DNA of 64,000 nucleotides. Source: Microbulbifer marinus (GTDB lineage: Bacteria; Pseudomonadota; Gammaproteobacteria; Pseudomonadales; Cellvibrionaceae). The notes beneath the pieces are model-generated. The model ran no database searches. It had not been told where the DNA came from and saw nothing but the letters and a program-made list of their open reading frames with translations. Below, piece after piece: positions 36,998 through 45,972 of this stretch. Where the stretch lies: NCBI RefSeq assembly GCF_900107725.1, contig NZ_FNQO01000001.1, positions 310,001 through 374,000 on the forward strand, written 5' to 3'. The position numbers and the translations under genes are program-made. Within the stretch, counting starts at the first letter, position 1. Every line of letters begins with the position of its first letter.

Positions 36998-38035
36998 ATG
37001 TATTCACAATTGCGCAAGGCCCTGTTTGCGCTCGACCCGGAGCGGGCCCACCACCTGTCACTGGATGCCATCGGCGCGGCGGAGCGGCTCGGCCTGATGT
37101 CCCTGTTCAGCAAGCCCATCGCGGACGACCCGGTGGAATTGATGGGATTGACCCTGCCGAATCCGGTCGGGTTGGCGGCGGGGCTCGACAAAAATGCGCA
37201 GGCGTTCAACGGGCTCGGTGCGCTGGGCTTTGGCTTTGTCGAAGTCGGTACCGTGACGCCGCGTCCGCAGCCGGGTAATCCGCAGCCGCGCCTATTCCGC
37301 CTGGAGGAGGCCGACGCGATTATCAACCGCATGGGCTTCAACAACGAGGGTGTGGACTACCTGGTGCAGCGGGTCAAGCGGCGCCGCTTCGGCGGTGTGC
37401 TGGGTATCAATGTCGGCAAGAACTTCGATACTCCGGTGGAACGTGCGGCTGACGACTATTGCCTGTGTATGGACAAGGTCTATCCGTATGCGGATTACAT
37501 CACGGCCAATGTTTCCTCTCCGAACACCAAAGGGCTGCGGGACCTGCAATTCGGCGAGAGCCTGAACCGGCTGCTCGGCGCAATCAAGGACAAGCAGGCA
37601 CAGCTCGCGCAGCAGAGTGATCGCTATGTACCGGTGGCGGTCAAGATTGCGCCGGATATCGAGGGCGATGCGATCGCGCAGATTGCCGAGGCGTTGTGCG
37701 AGTTTGAGCTAGACGGTGTCATCGCGACCAACACCACCATTGATAAATCGGCAGTAAAACATTTGCCGCACGGCAATGAAGAGGGCGGCTTGAGCGGCCG
37801 GCCGTTGCAGCAGAAATCCACCAAGGTCATTGCCCAGCTGGCCAAAGAGCTGAGTGGCCGTATTCCGATTATCGGTGTTGGTGGGATTTTTGATGGCGAA
37901 AGTGCTGCGGAAAAAATCCGCGCGGGCGCAACTGCAGTGCAGATTTACACCGGCTTCATCTATCGCGGTCCGGAAGTGATCCGTGAAGCCGCGGACGCGA
38001 TAGCGCTCGTACGCCGTAGTGGCGCCGCGAGCTGA
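36998..38035 (+). CDS. pyrD: dihydroorotate dehydrogenase (quinone), class 2
   Basis: Oxidises dihydroorotate to orotate with FMN and membrane quinone, the fourth step of pyrimidine synthesis. The frame is open from 36923, but ATG 36998 has an AGGAAAGG ribosome binding site and gives the normal 345-residue protein beginning with the membrane-associated helix [20 protein letters not shown]. Motifs: [15 protein letters not shown] (FMN site), [37 protein letters not shown] with the catalytic Ser, ATNTT and [11 protein letters not shown]. It lies after gdhB and converges on rmf, a neighbourhood also known from Pseudomonas. Confidence 0.96.
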   Translation: MYSQLRKALFALDPERAHHLSLDAIGAAERLGLMSLFSKPIADDPVELMGLTLPNPVGLAAGLDKNAQAFNGLGALGFGFVEVGTVTPRPQPGNPQPRLFRLEEADAIINRMGFNNEGVDYLVQRVKRRRFGGVLGINVGKNFDTPVERAADDYCLCMDKVYPYADYITANVSSPNTKGLRDLQFGESLNRLLGAIKDKQAQLAQQSDRYVPVAVKIAPDIEGDAIAQIAEALCEFELDGVIATNTTIDKSAVKHLPHGNEEGGLSGRPLQQKSTKVIAQLAKELSGRIPIIGVGGIFDGESAAEKIRAGATAVQIYTGFIYRGPEVIREAADAIALVRRSGAAS

Positions 38036-38135
38036 AATCCTGTCACTCGCTCATAGCGAGATGAAGCCTGGAAAAAGCCCCGCGGCGCGGTCGGTCTAAA
38101 GCCTATTCATAGTTCGAGCTGGACGTCACTCGTAA

Positions 38136-38387
38136 CTAAATAGTGCTCCACCCGTCGGGAAATTGGATATCGGTGGAGACGGCGCTGTAGATCTCCAGTT
38201 TTTGCGCCTTGGTGGTCTTGTCGAAGCCGTTCCAGTAGTCTTCGCGCCCTTCACGCCAGCCGTTTACCCATTCTTGGTGTGAGTCGCCATTGATGAACGG
38301 GCAGCTATCCATGGATTTGTTGTGCAGGGCTGCGAGGTAGCCCTTGTAGAATGCTCTATCGGCCGGGTTGCGTTTTTGGCGTTTCAT
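38136..38387 (-). CDS. rmf: ribosome modulation factor
   Basis: Small basic protein that dimerises 70S ribosomes into inactive 100S particles in stationary phase. MKRQKRNPADRAFYKGYLAALHNKS followed by CPF and WVNGWREGREDYWNG matches RMF (E. coli: MKRQKRD, CPY, W-x-x-G-W-R-E-A). At 83 residues it is longer than the 55-residue E. coli protein, with an extra C-terminal tail of about 25 residues (KTTKAQKLEIYSAVSTDIQF). It is encoded between pyrD (convergent) and rlmKL (divergent). Expression is probably raised in stationary phase, but I could not identify its promoter. Confidence 0.9.
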   Translation of the reverse strand: MKRQKRNPADRAFYKGYLAALHNKSMDSCPFINGDSHQEWVNGWREGREDYWNGFDKTTKAQKLEIYSAVSTDIQFPDGWSTI

Positions 38388-38851
38388 CGTATGCAGTACC
38401 TCTGCTCTTGTTTATGCACAGGCGGCTCCGCCGCACGATCATTAGTTATTGCCGTTTTATTGCATCTGTATTTCTAAGCTTAGTGAATGATTTAGTCAGA
38501 TTGTCACGCCGCCCTCCTTTTAAGTCCGCTTTACTGCAAGAGTATTGTCGTGCCTGGCGAATCAAAGAAAGCGCTCACCGTGACGCGCTGTTTCATTCGC
38601 TGAGCCGCCTGGGTTCGAGTTGCTCGACCGGTTGGCTCCTCAAAGCTAAGAGTAATGAGTGCAGATCCCAGTAGAGCAAAACGTGATCAAGGTGTGAACG
38701 AATACTTTAGTCTTAAAGCGGCTCCGCATAGAAAAAAACTGTATAGGGAAGGCTGCAGAGCCGCTATTCTGGCGCCAACATGCAATATTCTGCGCCCCGA
38801 TAGTTCCGGAGGCATCTTTCCCTGCCTGGCCCTGAATATGAGTAAATAATT
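38388..38851. other. intergenic region between rmf and rlmKL
   Basis: About 460 bp without a supported gene. Two plus-strand frames (107 and 64 codons) overlap or fill it but lack family features, good ribosome binding sites and codon bias. It should hold the rmf promoter near 38390–38480 and the rlmKL promoter further right. A GCGGC-TCC-GCCGC mini-hairpin lies near 38419–38432. Confidence 0.4.
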
Positions 38852-41065
38852 TTGATTGAACAGTCGACCGAAAACCTGGCGTTTACCGCCACCTGTCCGA
38901 AGGGCCTCGAGGGGCTGCTGGCCGAGGAGTTGCGTGAACTCGGGGCCGCCGATATCCGCGAGCAGCCCGCGGCGGTGTACTTTAGCGGCCCGCTGGTGTT
39001 GGCGTACCGCTGCTGTCTGTGGAGCCGGTTGGCCAACCGCATCATGCTGCGTCTGCAGCAGGTGCGTATCGGCGATGCGGAAGATCTGTACCGTGCGGTC
39101 GCGGCCCAGCCCTGGGAGCAGCATATCAGTCCGTCCGGCAAGCTGTGGCTGCAGTTTTCCGGCACCAACCGCGAGATCCGTAACAGTCAGTTTGGCGCGC
39201 AGAAGGCCAAGGATGCGATAGTCGACCGCTTGCGACGCCAGAGCGGTGCGCGGCCTGTTGTGGACAAGCAGAGCCCGGACTTGACCGTGGCGCTGCGACT
39301 GCACCGCGATAAGCTGGATATCGCCATCGACCTCAGCGGCGACAGCCTGCACCGACGGGGCTACCGTACCCATATCGGCGCCGCACCATTGAAGGAGAAT
39401 CTGGCCGCGGCGCTCCTGCTGCGCGCCGGCTGGCCGAAGATTGCCGAAGCGGGCGGCGCCCTGCTGGATCCGATGTGCGGATCCGGCACCATCCTGATCG
39501 AAGGTGCGATGATGGCCGCGGATATAGCCCCGGGCCTGCTGCGGGAGAGCTTCGGCTTCGAGCGCTGGCTCAATCATCAGAGTGATATCTGGAACCAGAT
39601 ACGTGAGGAGGCGCTGGAGCGTCGCCGTCGCGGGCTGGAGCGTGAATTGCCGGAGATCCGTGGCTACGATGCCGACGCCAAGGTGTTGTTTGCGGCGGAA
39701 GCCAATATTGCCCGTGCCGGCCTGGAGCGGCAGGTGCGGGTCAGCTGTCGTCCCGTCGCGGCGCTCAAGGTGCCGAGTCACCGTGAGATCAAACCCGGCT
39801 TGGTGCTGACCAACCCTCCCTACGGCGAGCGCCTCGGGGAGCAGGAGGCGCTGCGCGAAACCTATGCGGAACTAGGGCGCCAGCTGAAGAGCGAGTTCGG
39901 TGGATGGCTGGCTGGTATCTTTACCGGTAACCCCGAACTCGGCTATGAGACAGGGCTGCGCTCGCACAAGCAGTACCAGCTGTATAACGGCAGTATCCCC
40001 AGCCAGCTGTTGCTGTTCCATATTCTCGAGCAGTCCGCGGACAAGGCGGCGGAAGAGGGGGCCCGCAAGCTCTCTGCGGAAGCGGAGATGGTGGCCAACC
40101 GGCTGCGCAAGAACCTGCGCACTGTCGGCAAATGGGCGCAGAAAAACGGCATCGACTGCTATCGCCTGTACGACGCCGACTTGCCTGAATACGCCGCAGC
40201 GATCGATCTATACAGATCCGTTGACGGGCAGCTTTTCGCCCATGTGCAGGAGTATCGGGCACCCGCGAGTATCGATGAGAGCAAGGCCCGTGGGCGGTTG
40301 CGCGACCTGGTGCGAGCGGTGCAACAGGTGCTGGAGATTCCGCAGCGCAGTGTCAGTATCAAGGAGCGGCGGCGCCACAGCCACAAGGGCGGGCAGAAGG
40401 GCGGCAGCCAGTATCAGAAGCAGGCACAGCTGCAGAAGCAGACAGGGGCTGCGGCCTTCTGGGTTTCCGAGTACGGGGCCGAGCTGGAGATCGATCTCTG
40501 GACTTATCTGGATACCGGTCTCTTCCTGGATCACCGCCCGGTGCGCCGCTATCTGCGGGAGCAAGCGCGGGGCAAGAAGTTTTTGAATCTGTTCTGCTAT
40601 ACCGCCAGCGCCACGGTTCAAGCGGCTCTGGGGGGCTGTGTGCAGAGTACCAGTGTGGATATGTCGAAGACCTATCAGGCCTGGAGTGCGCGAAATTTCC
40701 GCCGCAACAATATGGATCCTTACCAGCACCAGCTGGTGGAGGCGGACTGTCTGCAGTGGTTGACATCGGCGCAACAGAATCGCCGTGCTCACTACGATCT
40801 GATTTTCCTGGATCCGCCCAGTTTTTCCAACTCTGCCAAAATGCGTGGCGTGCTGGATATTCAGCGTGATCACGCAACACTGATCCGCCAGTGTATGGCT
40901 CTGTTAGCGCCCGGCGGGACACTGGTATTTTCCAATAATTTGCGCAGCTTCCAGATGGATGAAAGCGTGAAAACGGAGTTTTCGGTCGAGAATTTACCAC
41001 TGCTCGATAAGGACTTTCAGCGCAATCCAAAAATTCACAACGTATGGAAAGTACAGTCGAAATAG
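38852..41065 (+). CDS. rlmKL: bifunctional 23S rRNA methyltransferase RlmKL
   Basis: Methylates 23S rRNA at G2069 (N7, RlmK) and G2445 (N2, RlmL). The 737-residue protein has a THUMP domain (about 45–160), an RlmL domain with LDPMCGSGTILIEGAMMA and TNPPYGERL (N-P-P-Y), and a C-terminal RlmK domain with FLNLFCYTASATVQA and LIFLDPPSFSNS. The frame is closed upstream by TAA at 38843, and the first possible start is TTG at 38852 (product begins M-I-E-Q). No in-frame ATG lies near, so a TTG start is likely. The ribosome binding site is poor. It ends before a strong palindrome at 41091–41126. Confidence 0.95.
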   Translation: MIEQSTENLAFTATCPKGLEGLLAEELRELGAADIREQPAAVYFSGPLVLAYRCCLWSRLANRIMLRLQQVRIGDAEDLYRAVAAQPWEQHISPSGKLWLQFSGTNREIRNSQFGAQKAKDAIVDRLRRQSGARPVVDKQSPDLTVALRLHRDKLDIAIDLSGDSLHRRGYRTHIGAAPLKENLAAALLLRAGWPKIAEAGGALLDPMCGSGTILIEGAMMAADIAPGLLRESFGFERWLNHQSDIWNQIREEALERRRRGLERELPEIRGYDADAKVLFAAEANIARAGLERQVRVSCRPVAALKVPSHREIKPGLVLTNPPYGERLGEQEALRETYAELGRQLKSEFGGWLAGIFTGNPELGYETGLRSHKQYQLYNGSIPSQLLLFHILEQSADKAAEEGARKLSAEAEMVANRLRKNLRTVGKWAQKNGIDCYRLYDADLPEYAAAIDLYRSVDGQLFAHVQEYRAPASIDESKARGRLRDLVRAVQQVLEIPQRSVSIKERRRHSHKGGQKGGSQYQKQAQLQKQTGAAAFWVSEYGAELEIDLWTYLDTGLFLDHRPVRRYLREQARGKKFLNLFCYTASATVQAALGGCVQSTSVDMSKTYQAWSARNFRRNNMDPYQHQLVEADCLQWLTSAQQNRRAHYDLIFLDPPSFSNSAKMRGVLDIQRDHATLIRQCMALLAPGGTLVFSNNLRSFQMDESVKTEFSVENLPLLDKDFQRNPKIHNVWKVQSK

Positions 41066-41090
41066 AGTGGGGATGTGGCTCCGTTACGAT

Positions 41091-41126
41091 GCGCCGATAA
41101 GCCGCAACCTTGCGGCTTATCGGCGC
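41091..41126. terminator. perfect palindrome between convergent genes
   Basis: GCGCCGATAAGCCGCAA at 41091–41107 and TTGCGGCTTATCGGCGC at 41110–41126 form a perfect 17-bp stem with two central C bases. It sits 25 bp past rlmKL and 34 bp past the end of the kinase gene on the other strand. There is no T-run, so it may terminate or stabilise 3' ends of both transcripts. Confidence 0.5.
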
Positions 41127-41160
41127 CACCAGCAATGCGGCGGCGAGAATTTGTATTCGA

Positions 41161-43593
41161 TCAGTCCAGTTCCATCACCACCCGGAAGCCCACCTCGGTA
41201 GACATGGTGTTCGCGCTCAGCCCTTTGCGGTAGTCCGAACTGATATTGGCCAGCGGATCGCGCATGGAGCCGCCGCGCACCGCGCGTAGGTTGCAGTTGC
41301 TGGTAACCACGGGACGAGCGTCGCTGCGACTATTACTGTAATCGCCGAGATAGCAGTCCTGAACCCATTCGGCGACGTTGCCGGCGGTGTCAAACAATCC
41401 GAACCGGTTCGCCTCGTAATGGCCCACCGGGGCACTGGTGGCGCTGAAAATACTGTTGAATTCACTGTTACAGCCACGCCGACAATTTGCTTTGCCGCGC
41501 CCGTCGTTGTCACCCCACCAGAATGGATGTCGAACGCCCCCGCGGGCAGCGTATTCCCACTCCGCCTCACTGGCGAGACGGTAGCGCTTGCCAGTTTCCC
41601 GCGACAGCCAACGCACATAGTCCTGGGCGTCGTGCCAGCTGACGTTGATCACCGGCCGCTCGCCGCGACCCCAGCCGCCATCACCGGGCAGGGCAGCGCC
41701 GGTCGCGTCCGCAAAACGGTCGTATTCTTCGAACGTGATCTCGTGAACGGAAATGGCAAAAGGCCTGTCGATACGCACCCGATGTGCCGGACTGGCGAAA
41801 GCGCGATTGCTGTTACCCATTCTGAAACTGCCGGCCTTGACCACGATCATCTGCGGGCCACTCCCCCCGGACGCGAGCGGCGAGCGGATGGTTTTACCGT
41901 GATAGTAGGCGCGCTTAAGTTTCACGGGTATGGAAATGTCGCGATCGTCGATAACCACCCAGCGACGAACCGTGGTGTAGCCGCGTTTGCTAACCTCCAG
42001 GTCGTATTTGCCGGGCTCCAGCTCCATACCGGGTCGGTAGCGCGGATTGATATTCATGATCCGCACCCGCGCATCGCGCGGCTCCGGACGGACATTGAGG
42101 CTGAACACTTCAGGCGAAGCCTCGTCGGCGGCCTCTTGCTGTGCCGCGGAAAGTGCACTTTCCGTGTCGGCAGCCGCCTTTTCTTCCGCCTCTGCCACCG
42201 CAAGTTCCGTCGCTGCCGCTGCAGTGGTCTGCTGCGCGGCCGCCGACGTTATCTCGGTCAGTTCATTATCGGTGGAGGTACCGGCGGCTGGCGCAGCGGC
42301 GCTGAGTTTCGCTCGTTCCGCTGCGGCCGTTAGTGGTGTTTGCGCGCTCGCTTCAGGTTGCGGGGTAGCCGAATTTCCATCCGTTGCGCTCTCCGGCAGT
42401 AACAGCTGTGCGGTAAATCGGGTGGTGCTGTTCAGTAGCGGGGAGTCCGCATGCCACTGGAGCTTGAAGCTGATCAGGCTGAACAGTATCCAGGCGAAAG
42501 CGGTGGATATGCTGATCAGGCTGCCAAACAGCCACTGCCGCCGCTTGTACTGGGGCGCCTGCTGAATCACCTGTTGAATGCGCATGATCGTCGCCTGCTC
42601 TGCGCGCGGGTGATTCTCGTCTATCGGTTTATCACGCCAGCGGGCCCAGGCGCTGGCGAGCTTATCGCTCAGGGTGCCCCACAGTGTCAACAGCAGGGCG
42701 CGCATCAGGCTCGAGACGCCTACTGAGGTATTGTTGAGCTGGGTGGTCTGTGCCGCCGGTTTGCCCGCCAGAGTGGCGATCAGCTGATCAATGGCATCCA
42801 CGACGTCCAGGCCGCGCTGGAAGCGGTGCTCCGGATCCTTGGCAAGGAAGCGGTCCACCAGGTTCTGGTACAGGGAGTGGCGAGCGGGCAATCGCGGAAT
42901 CGGATCCGTCAGATGCTTGATAGCAATGGCTACCGCTTCATCCGCCTGGTAGGGCACGGCGCTGGTGATCATTTCATAGAACACCACGCCGAGGCTGTAG
43001 AGATCGGCGCGGCCGTCGATTGCTGCGCCGCGGGCCTGTTCCGGGCTCATGTAATGGGGTGTGCCCACGACCATGCCGGTACTTGTCATGCGCGTAGTGC
43101 GAGCGACTGCGCGCGCCACGCCGAAGTCCGTCAGCACTGCCGAGCCGTCCTCGCGGAACAGGATGTTTTCCGGTTTGAGATCCCGGTGTACATAGCCCTT
43201 GCCGTGGGCGTGGTCCAGGGCCAAGGCGATCTGCCGAGTGACGTTCAGGGCCTCCAGCGGTTCCATGACGCCCTTGGCCAGTCGATCGGACACCGAGCCG
43301 CCGGGCATATAGTCCATGGCGATGTAGTTCAGGCTGCGGTACCGGCCAATATCGTGAATCGCGACGATATTGGGGTGCGATAACTGGCCGACAATATTGG
43401 CCTCGCGCTGGAAACGTTCGCTGAAAATCGGATCGGCATTGAGTACCGGTGACATCACTTTGAGAGCCACCTGGCGTCCGACGCTGCGTTGTACCGCCAG
43501 GTAGACGGTGGACATACCGCCCTGATTAATTTTCTTCAGAATCCGGTAGCCGGGAATTTCCAGTGAGGTATTACTGGTACTGACGACTTCCAT
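41161..43593 (-). CDS. membrane Ser/Thr protein kinase with PEGA and SUMF1-like domains
   Basis: The 810-residue protein starts with a Hanks-type kinase: GGMSTVY loop, K45 in VALK, HRDLKPEN (D138), DFG at 156–158 and GTPHYMSPEQARG, all intact. A membrane helix at about 354–377 separates the cytoplasmic kinase from an outer region. That region has a Ser/Ala/Glu-rich linker (about 400–510), a PEGA-like beta domain (VRPEPRDARVRI, LEPGKYDLEVSKRGY) and a C-terminal SUMF1/FGE-sulfatase domain (VKAGSFRMGNS, VSWHDAQDYVRWLS, YRLASEAEWEYAARGG, GNVAEWVQD). The C-terminal RGGSMRDPLANISSDYR lacks the paired catalytic cysteines of true formylglycine-generating enzyme, so it is probably a binding or sensor domain. 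It is in an operon with a PP2C phosphatase gene 18 bp upstream. Confidence 0.92.
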   Translation of the reverse strand: MEVVSTSNTSLEIPGYRILKKINQGGMSTVYLAVQRSVGRQVALKVMSPVLNADPIFSERFQREANIVGQLSHPNIVAIHDIGRYRSLNYIAMDYMPGGSVSDRLAKGVMEPLEALNVTRQIALALDHAHGKGYVHRDLKPENILFREDGSAVLTDFGVARAVARTTRMTSTGMVVGTPHYMSPEQARGAAIDGRADLYSLGVVFYEMITSAVPYQADEAVAIAIKHLTDPIPRLPARHSLYQNLVDRFLAKDPEHRFQRGLDVVDAIDQLIATLAGKPAAQTTQLNNTSVGVSSLMRALLLTLWGTLSDKLASAWARWRDKPIDENHPRAEQATIMRIQQVIQQAPQYKRRQWLFGSLISISTAFAWILFSLISFKLQWHADSPLLNSTTRFTAQLLLPESATDGNSATPQPEASAQTPLTAAAERAKLSAAAPAAGTSTDNELTEITSAAAQQTTAAAATELAVAEAEEKAAADTESALSAAQQEAADEASPEVFSLNVRPEPRDARVRIMNINPRYRPGMELEPGKYDLEVSKRGYTTVRRWVVIDDRDISIPVKLKRAYYHGKTIRSPLASGGSGPQMIVVKAGSFRMGNSNRAFASPAHRVRIDRPFAISVHEITFEEYDRFADATGAALPGDGGWGRGERPVINVSWHDAQDYVRWLSRETGKRYRLASEAEWEYAARGGVRHPFWWGDNDGRGKANCRRGCNSEFNSIFSATSAPVGHYEANRFGLFDTAGNVAEWVQDCYLGDYSNSRSDARPVVTSNCNLRAVRGGSMRDPLANISSDYRKGLSANTMSTEVGFRVVMELD

Positions 43594-43611
43594 GGAGCGC
43601 TTTCCCCGGGA

Positions 43612-44580
43612 TTAGAGTTGGCCGAGCAGGTCGGCAGCGAGGACGGCAATAAGGCCGAGTGCGACAATCGCCAGCAGCATTTTAGCGCCCAGTTTAAATC
43701 GCTGGGTGAATGCACGTAGCGCCGCAGCTGTGCGCGACGTCCACTTTTTGGTATTTGCTGGCGCCGGACTCGGCGCGTCGATGACCTGAACGGTGATATT
43801 GTCCTTGCCGCCGGCATCCAGGGCGGCGGCAATCAACAGGTCGGCGGCACGGCGATTGTCGCTGTTTTCCGCCAGTATGCGGGCGATCTGTTCCTGTTCC
43901 ACTTCGGCGCTGAGGCCGTCGCTGCACAGTAACAGTCTCTGCCCTGGCGCCCAGGGTGATGACACCCGATCAATCTCCAGTTTGGGATTGGTGCTGCCGC
44001 CGATGCAGCGGGTGATTACGTGGCGATTGGGGTGATGGGCGGCTTCCGCCGAATCGATGGCGCCAGAATCAACGAGCATTTGCACATAGGAGTGATCGCT
44101 GGTGAGCTGTTTCAATGTGCCGTCATTTTCACCGGGCGACCAGAGGTAGGCGCGACTGTCGCCAACCCAGTAGATGTGGAAATAGGCGCCATCTTCGGCG
44201 ACCACCACTGCTGTGGAGCCCATATTGGCGGCGTTCTGCTCGTCCCCCAATAACAGCGCATGAGCACGCTGCAGGGCCCGCTCGTAATGGCGATCGGTAG
44301 CCGCGGAGCGCTGAATTTCCTCCACCACCGTCTGGCTGGCGATCTCGCCCGCCTGATGGCCGCCGAGGCCATCCGCCACGACCCAGACACCCCGTTGCTC
44401 GTCGGCCCAGTGGGCGTCTTCGTTCTGTTCGCGTTTATAGCCGGGGTGGGTGGCGCCGGCGCTGCGCGTGGCGCCACTGGTGCGCTGGACTGTCCCGCTG
44501 TGCCGCGATACTTCGCGTACTTTGGCTTCACTCACTGGCGTGCAACTACCTGTCGTTATTCTGGTTTTCCGGCGATCCAA
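43612..44580 (-). CDS. PP2C-family Ser/Thr protein phosphatase with C-terminal membrane anchor
   Basis: Removes phosphate from Ser/Thr residues, likely opposing the kinase encoded downstream. The PP2C/PPM motifs are HPGYKREQNEDAHWAD, VWVVADGLGGHQAGEIAS, YWVGDSRAYLW, LTSDHSYVQMLVDSG, LLLCSDGLSAEVE and GGKDNITVQVID; the metal-binding aspartates are all present. The last 25 residues form a membrane helix (MLLAIVALGLIAVLAADLL). The longest frame starts at a TTG (44580). GTG at 44535 (product V-S-E-A-K) is an alternative, and neither has a good ribosome binding site. The 268-bp gap to the divergent FHA gene probably holds both promoters. Confidence 0.9.
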   Translation of the reverse strand: MDRRKTRITTGSCTPVSEAKVREVSRHSGTVQRTSGATRSAGATHPGYKREQNEDAHWADEQRGVWVVADGLGGHQAGEIASQTVVEEIQRSAATDRHYERALQRAHALLLGDEQNAANMGSTAVVVAEDGAYFHIYWVGDSRAYLWSPGENDGTLKQLTSDHSYVQMLVDSGAIDSAEAAHHPNRHVITRCIGGSTNPKLEIDRVSSPWAPGQRLLLCSDGLSAEVEQEQIARILAENSDNRRAADLLIAAALDAGGKDNITVQVIDAPSPAPANTKKWTSRTAAALRAFTQRFKLGAKMLLAIVALGLIAVLAADLLGQL

Positions 44581-44848
44581 TGGCTATCCGTGATAACCGC
44601 TGGCCTCGTCCCTGTGGAACTGCAAGGCAAAGCAGTCGATGTTGTTTTTGGCGCATTGCAGATGCTAGACGCTTTGGCCATTGTAAGCTGCAAACCGAAT
44701 CACACGCTAACGAAAAACCTCGTGGTAAACTTCAGGGCATCAATAAGAATCAATATTGTGGCTGTGAACCGCCGCAAAATTGCCATCATCACCACCCGGT
44801 GAGCGCGGTATGCACTGCCGCAGCGGGTCTGGTAGGGGAATTATTCAC

Positions 44849-45715
44849 ATGTTCAAGCTTTGTGATCTGAAGGACGCCAGTTCAAGCGTCTGGTTGGTTG
44901 CGCCCAAAGTCACCATCGGGCGTGCGGCCAGTTGTGATTTGACGATTGCCGATGATTCGGTTGCCAAGTTGCATGCGGAGATCGCTGTTGAAGGCGACAG
45001 CCTGACGCTGCACAACTTATCTGGGTCCGGCCAGATTTTGCTCAACGGCAAGCCGGTAAAGACCCGCAGTGAGATCCGGCTCAACGATCAGTTGCAGATC
45101 GGTGGTCGCGTGCTGAAGGTGGTGGATCCCAAAGTGACCAAGCTGAGATCGGCGGCTCCCGCCAGCAGCGTTGCCTGGGCGCTTAGAGCAAACCATCCGG
45201 CGATTGCCGGCAAGGTCTTTCCGGTAAAAGAGACCACCGTGGTGGGGCGCTCGGATGAGTGCGATATCACCTTTTCGCTGTCGCATCTGTCCCGCCGCCA
45301 CGCCCGCCTGGAGGTGCGCGAGGGGCTGCTGTTCGTTACCGATCTCGGCTCGGCAAACGGCACCTACCTGAATAACAAGCGCATCGTCGAAACCCGCGTA
45401 CGCCGCGGGGACGAGCTGCGATTCGACACCTTGAGTTTCAGCGTAGTAGGTCCTGCGGACGACCTGGACAAGACCACGGTGCGCCCGGCGATCTCCATGC
45501 CCCAGATCAAGGCAGTGGTCCAGGAAGCCAGGGAGGCCGTGGACCGGCCGAGCCCCGCTTCCGAAGGTGGGTCCACACAGGAGCGGCAGAAGTTTGAAGG
45601 CAGCTCGGCGATCGCCGAAGAGGGGGGTAGCAGTGGCTGGATCTGGGTGACCGGGTTGTTGCTCACCGCGGCCGCGCTCGGCTACTTCTGGGCGCGCAAC
45701 CAGGGGTTGCTCTGA
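44849..45715 (+). CDS. membrane protein with two FHA domains
   Basis: ATG 44849 follows a TAGGGGAA ribosome binding site and is preferred over the frame opening at 44780. The 288-residue protein has two forkhead-associated domains, which bind phospho-threonine. The first (about 20–90) has IGRAASCDLTIADDSVAKLHAEI. The second (about 120–195) has VGRSDECDITFSLSHLSRRHARL and SANGTYLNN, the G-R, S-x-x-H and N-G residues. A Pro/Ser linker follows, and a C-terminal membrane helix (WIWVTGLLLTAAALGYFWA). It is divergent from the phosphatase–kinase operon and is a natural reader of the kinase's phosphorylation marks. The gene ends 5 bp before the glutaredoxin-like gene. Confidence 0.9.
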   Translation: MFKLCDLKDASSSVWLVAPKVTIGRAASCDLTIADDSVAKLHAEIAVEGDSLTLHNLSGSGQILLNGKPVKTRSEIRLNDQLQIGGRVLKVVDPKVTKLRSAAPASSVAWALRANHPAIAGKVFPVKETTVVGRSDECDITFSLSHLSRRHARLEVREGLLFVTDLGSANGTYLNNKRIVETRVRRGDELRFDTLSFSVVGPADDLDKTTVRPAISMPQIKAVVQEAREAVDRPSPASEGGSTQERQKFEGSSAIAEEGGSSGWIWVTGLLLTAAALGYFWARNQGLL

Positions 45716-45720
45716 CCCCT

Positions 45721-45969
45721 ATGTCGCGCGAGTTACTGCTCTACACCACCCTCGGCTGCAGTCTGTGCGAAAAAGCCAAGCTCGAGATCTGGCCGCAACT
45801 GGAACGTTTCCGGTTGCGGCTGCGGGAGGTGGATATCGCCGATGATCCGCTGTTGCTCGAACGCTTTGCGGTGCGGATCCCCGTGGTGGGGCTGGGTGAT
45901 CCCGAAGATGTCTGCGCCTGGCCTTTCGACCAGGCGCAGTTGCATGACTGGCTCCGTCAGCGTTTATGA
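45721..45969 (+). CDS. glutaredoxin-like small protein
   Basis: The 82-residue protein has the thioredoxin-fold opening LLLYTTLGCSLCEKAK with a C-x-x-C active site (C14, C17), then LREVDIADDPLLLERF and the cis-Pro strand VRIPVVGL. This matches the glutaredoxin-like DUF836 family. It probably reduces disulfides or handles iron-sulfur intermediates; the substrate is unknown. It is likely co-transcribed with the FHA gene (5-bp spacing) and converges on slt, with only 3 bp between stop codons. Confidence 0.85.
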   Translation: MSRELLLYTTLGCSLCEKAKLEIWPQLERFRLRLREVDIADDPLLLERFAVRIPVVGLGDPEDVCAWPFDQAQLHDWLRQRL

Positions 45970-45972
45970 CGA

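Noticed and set aside
38351-38849. Two plus-strand frames between rmf and rlmKL
   Set aside because: The first overlaps the rmf start; neither has a good ribosome binding site, codon bias or recognisable domain.
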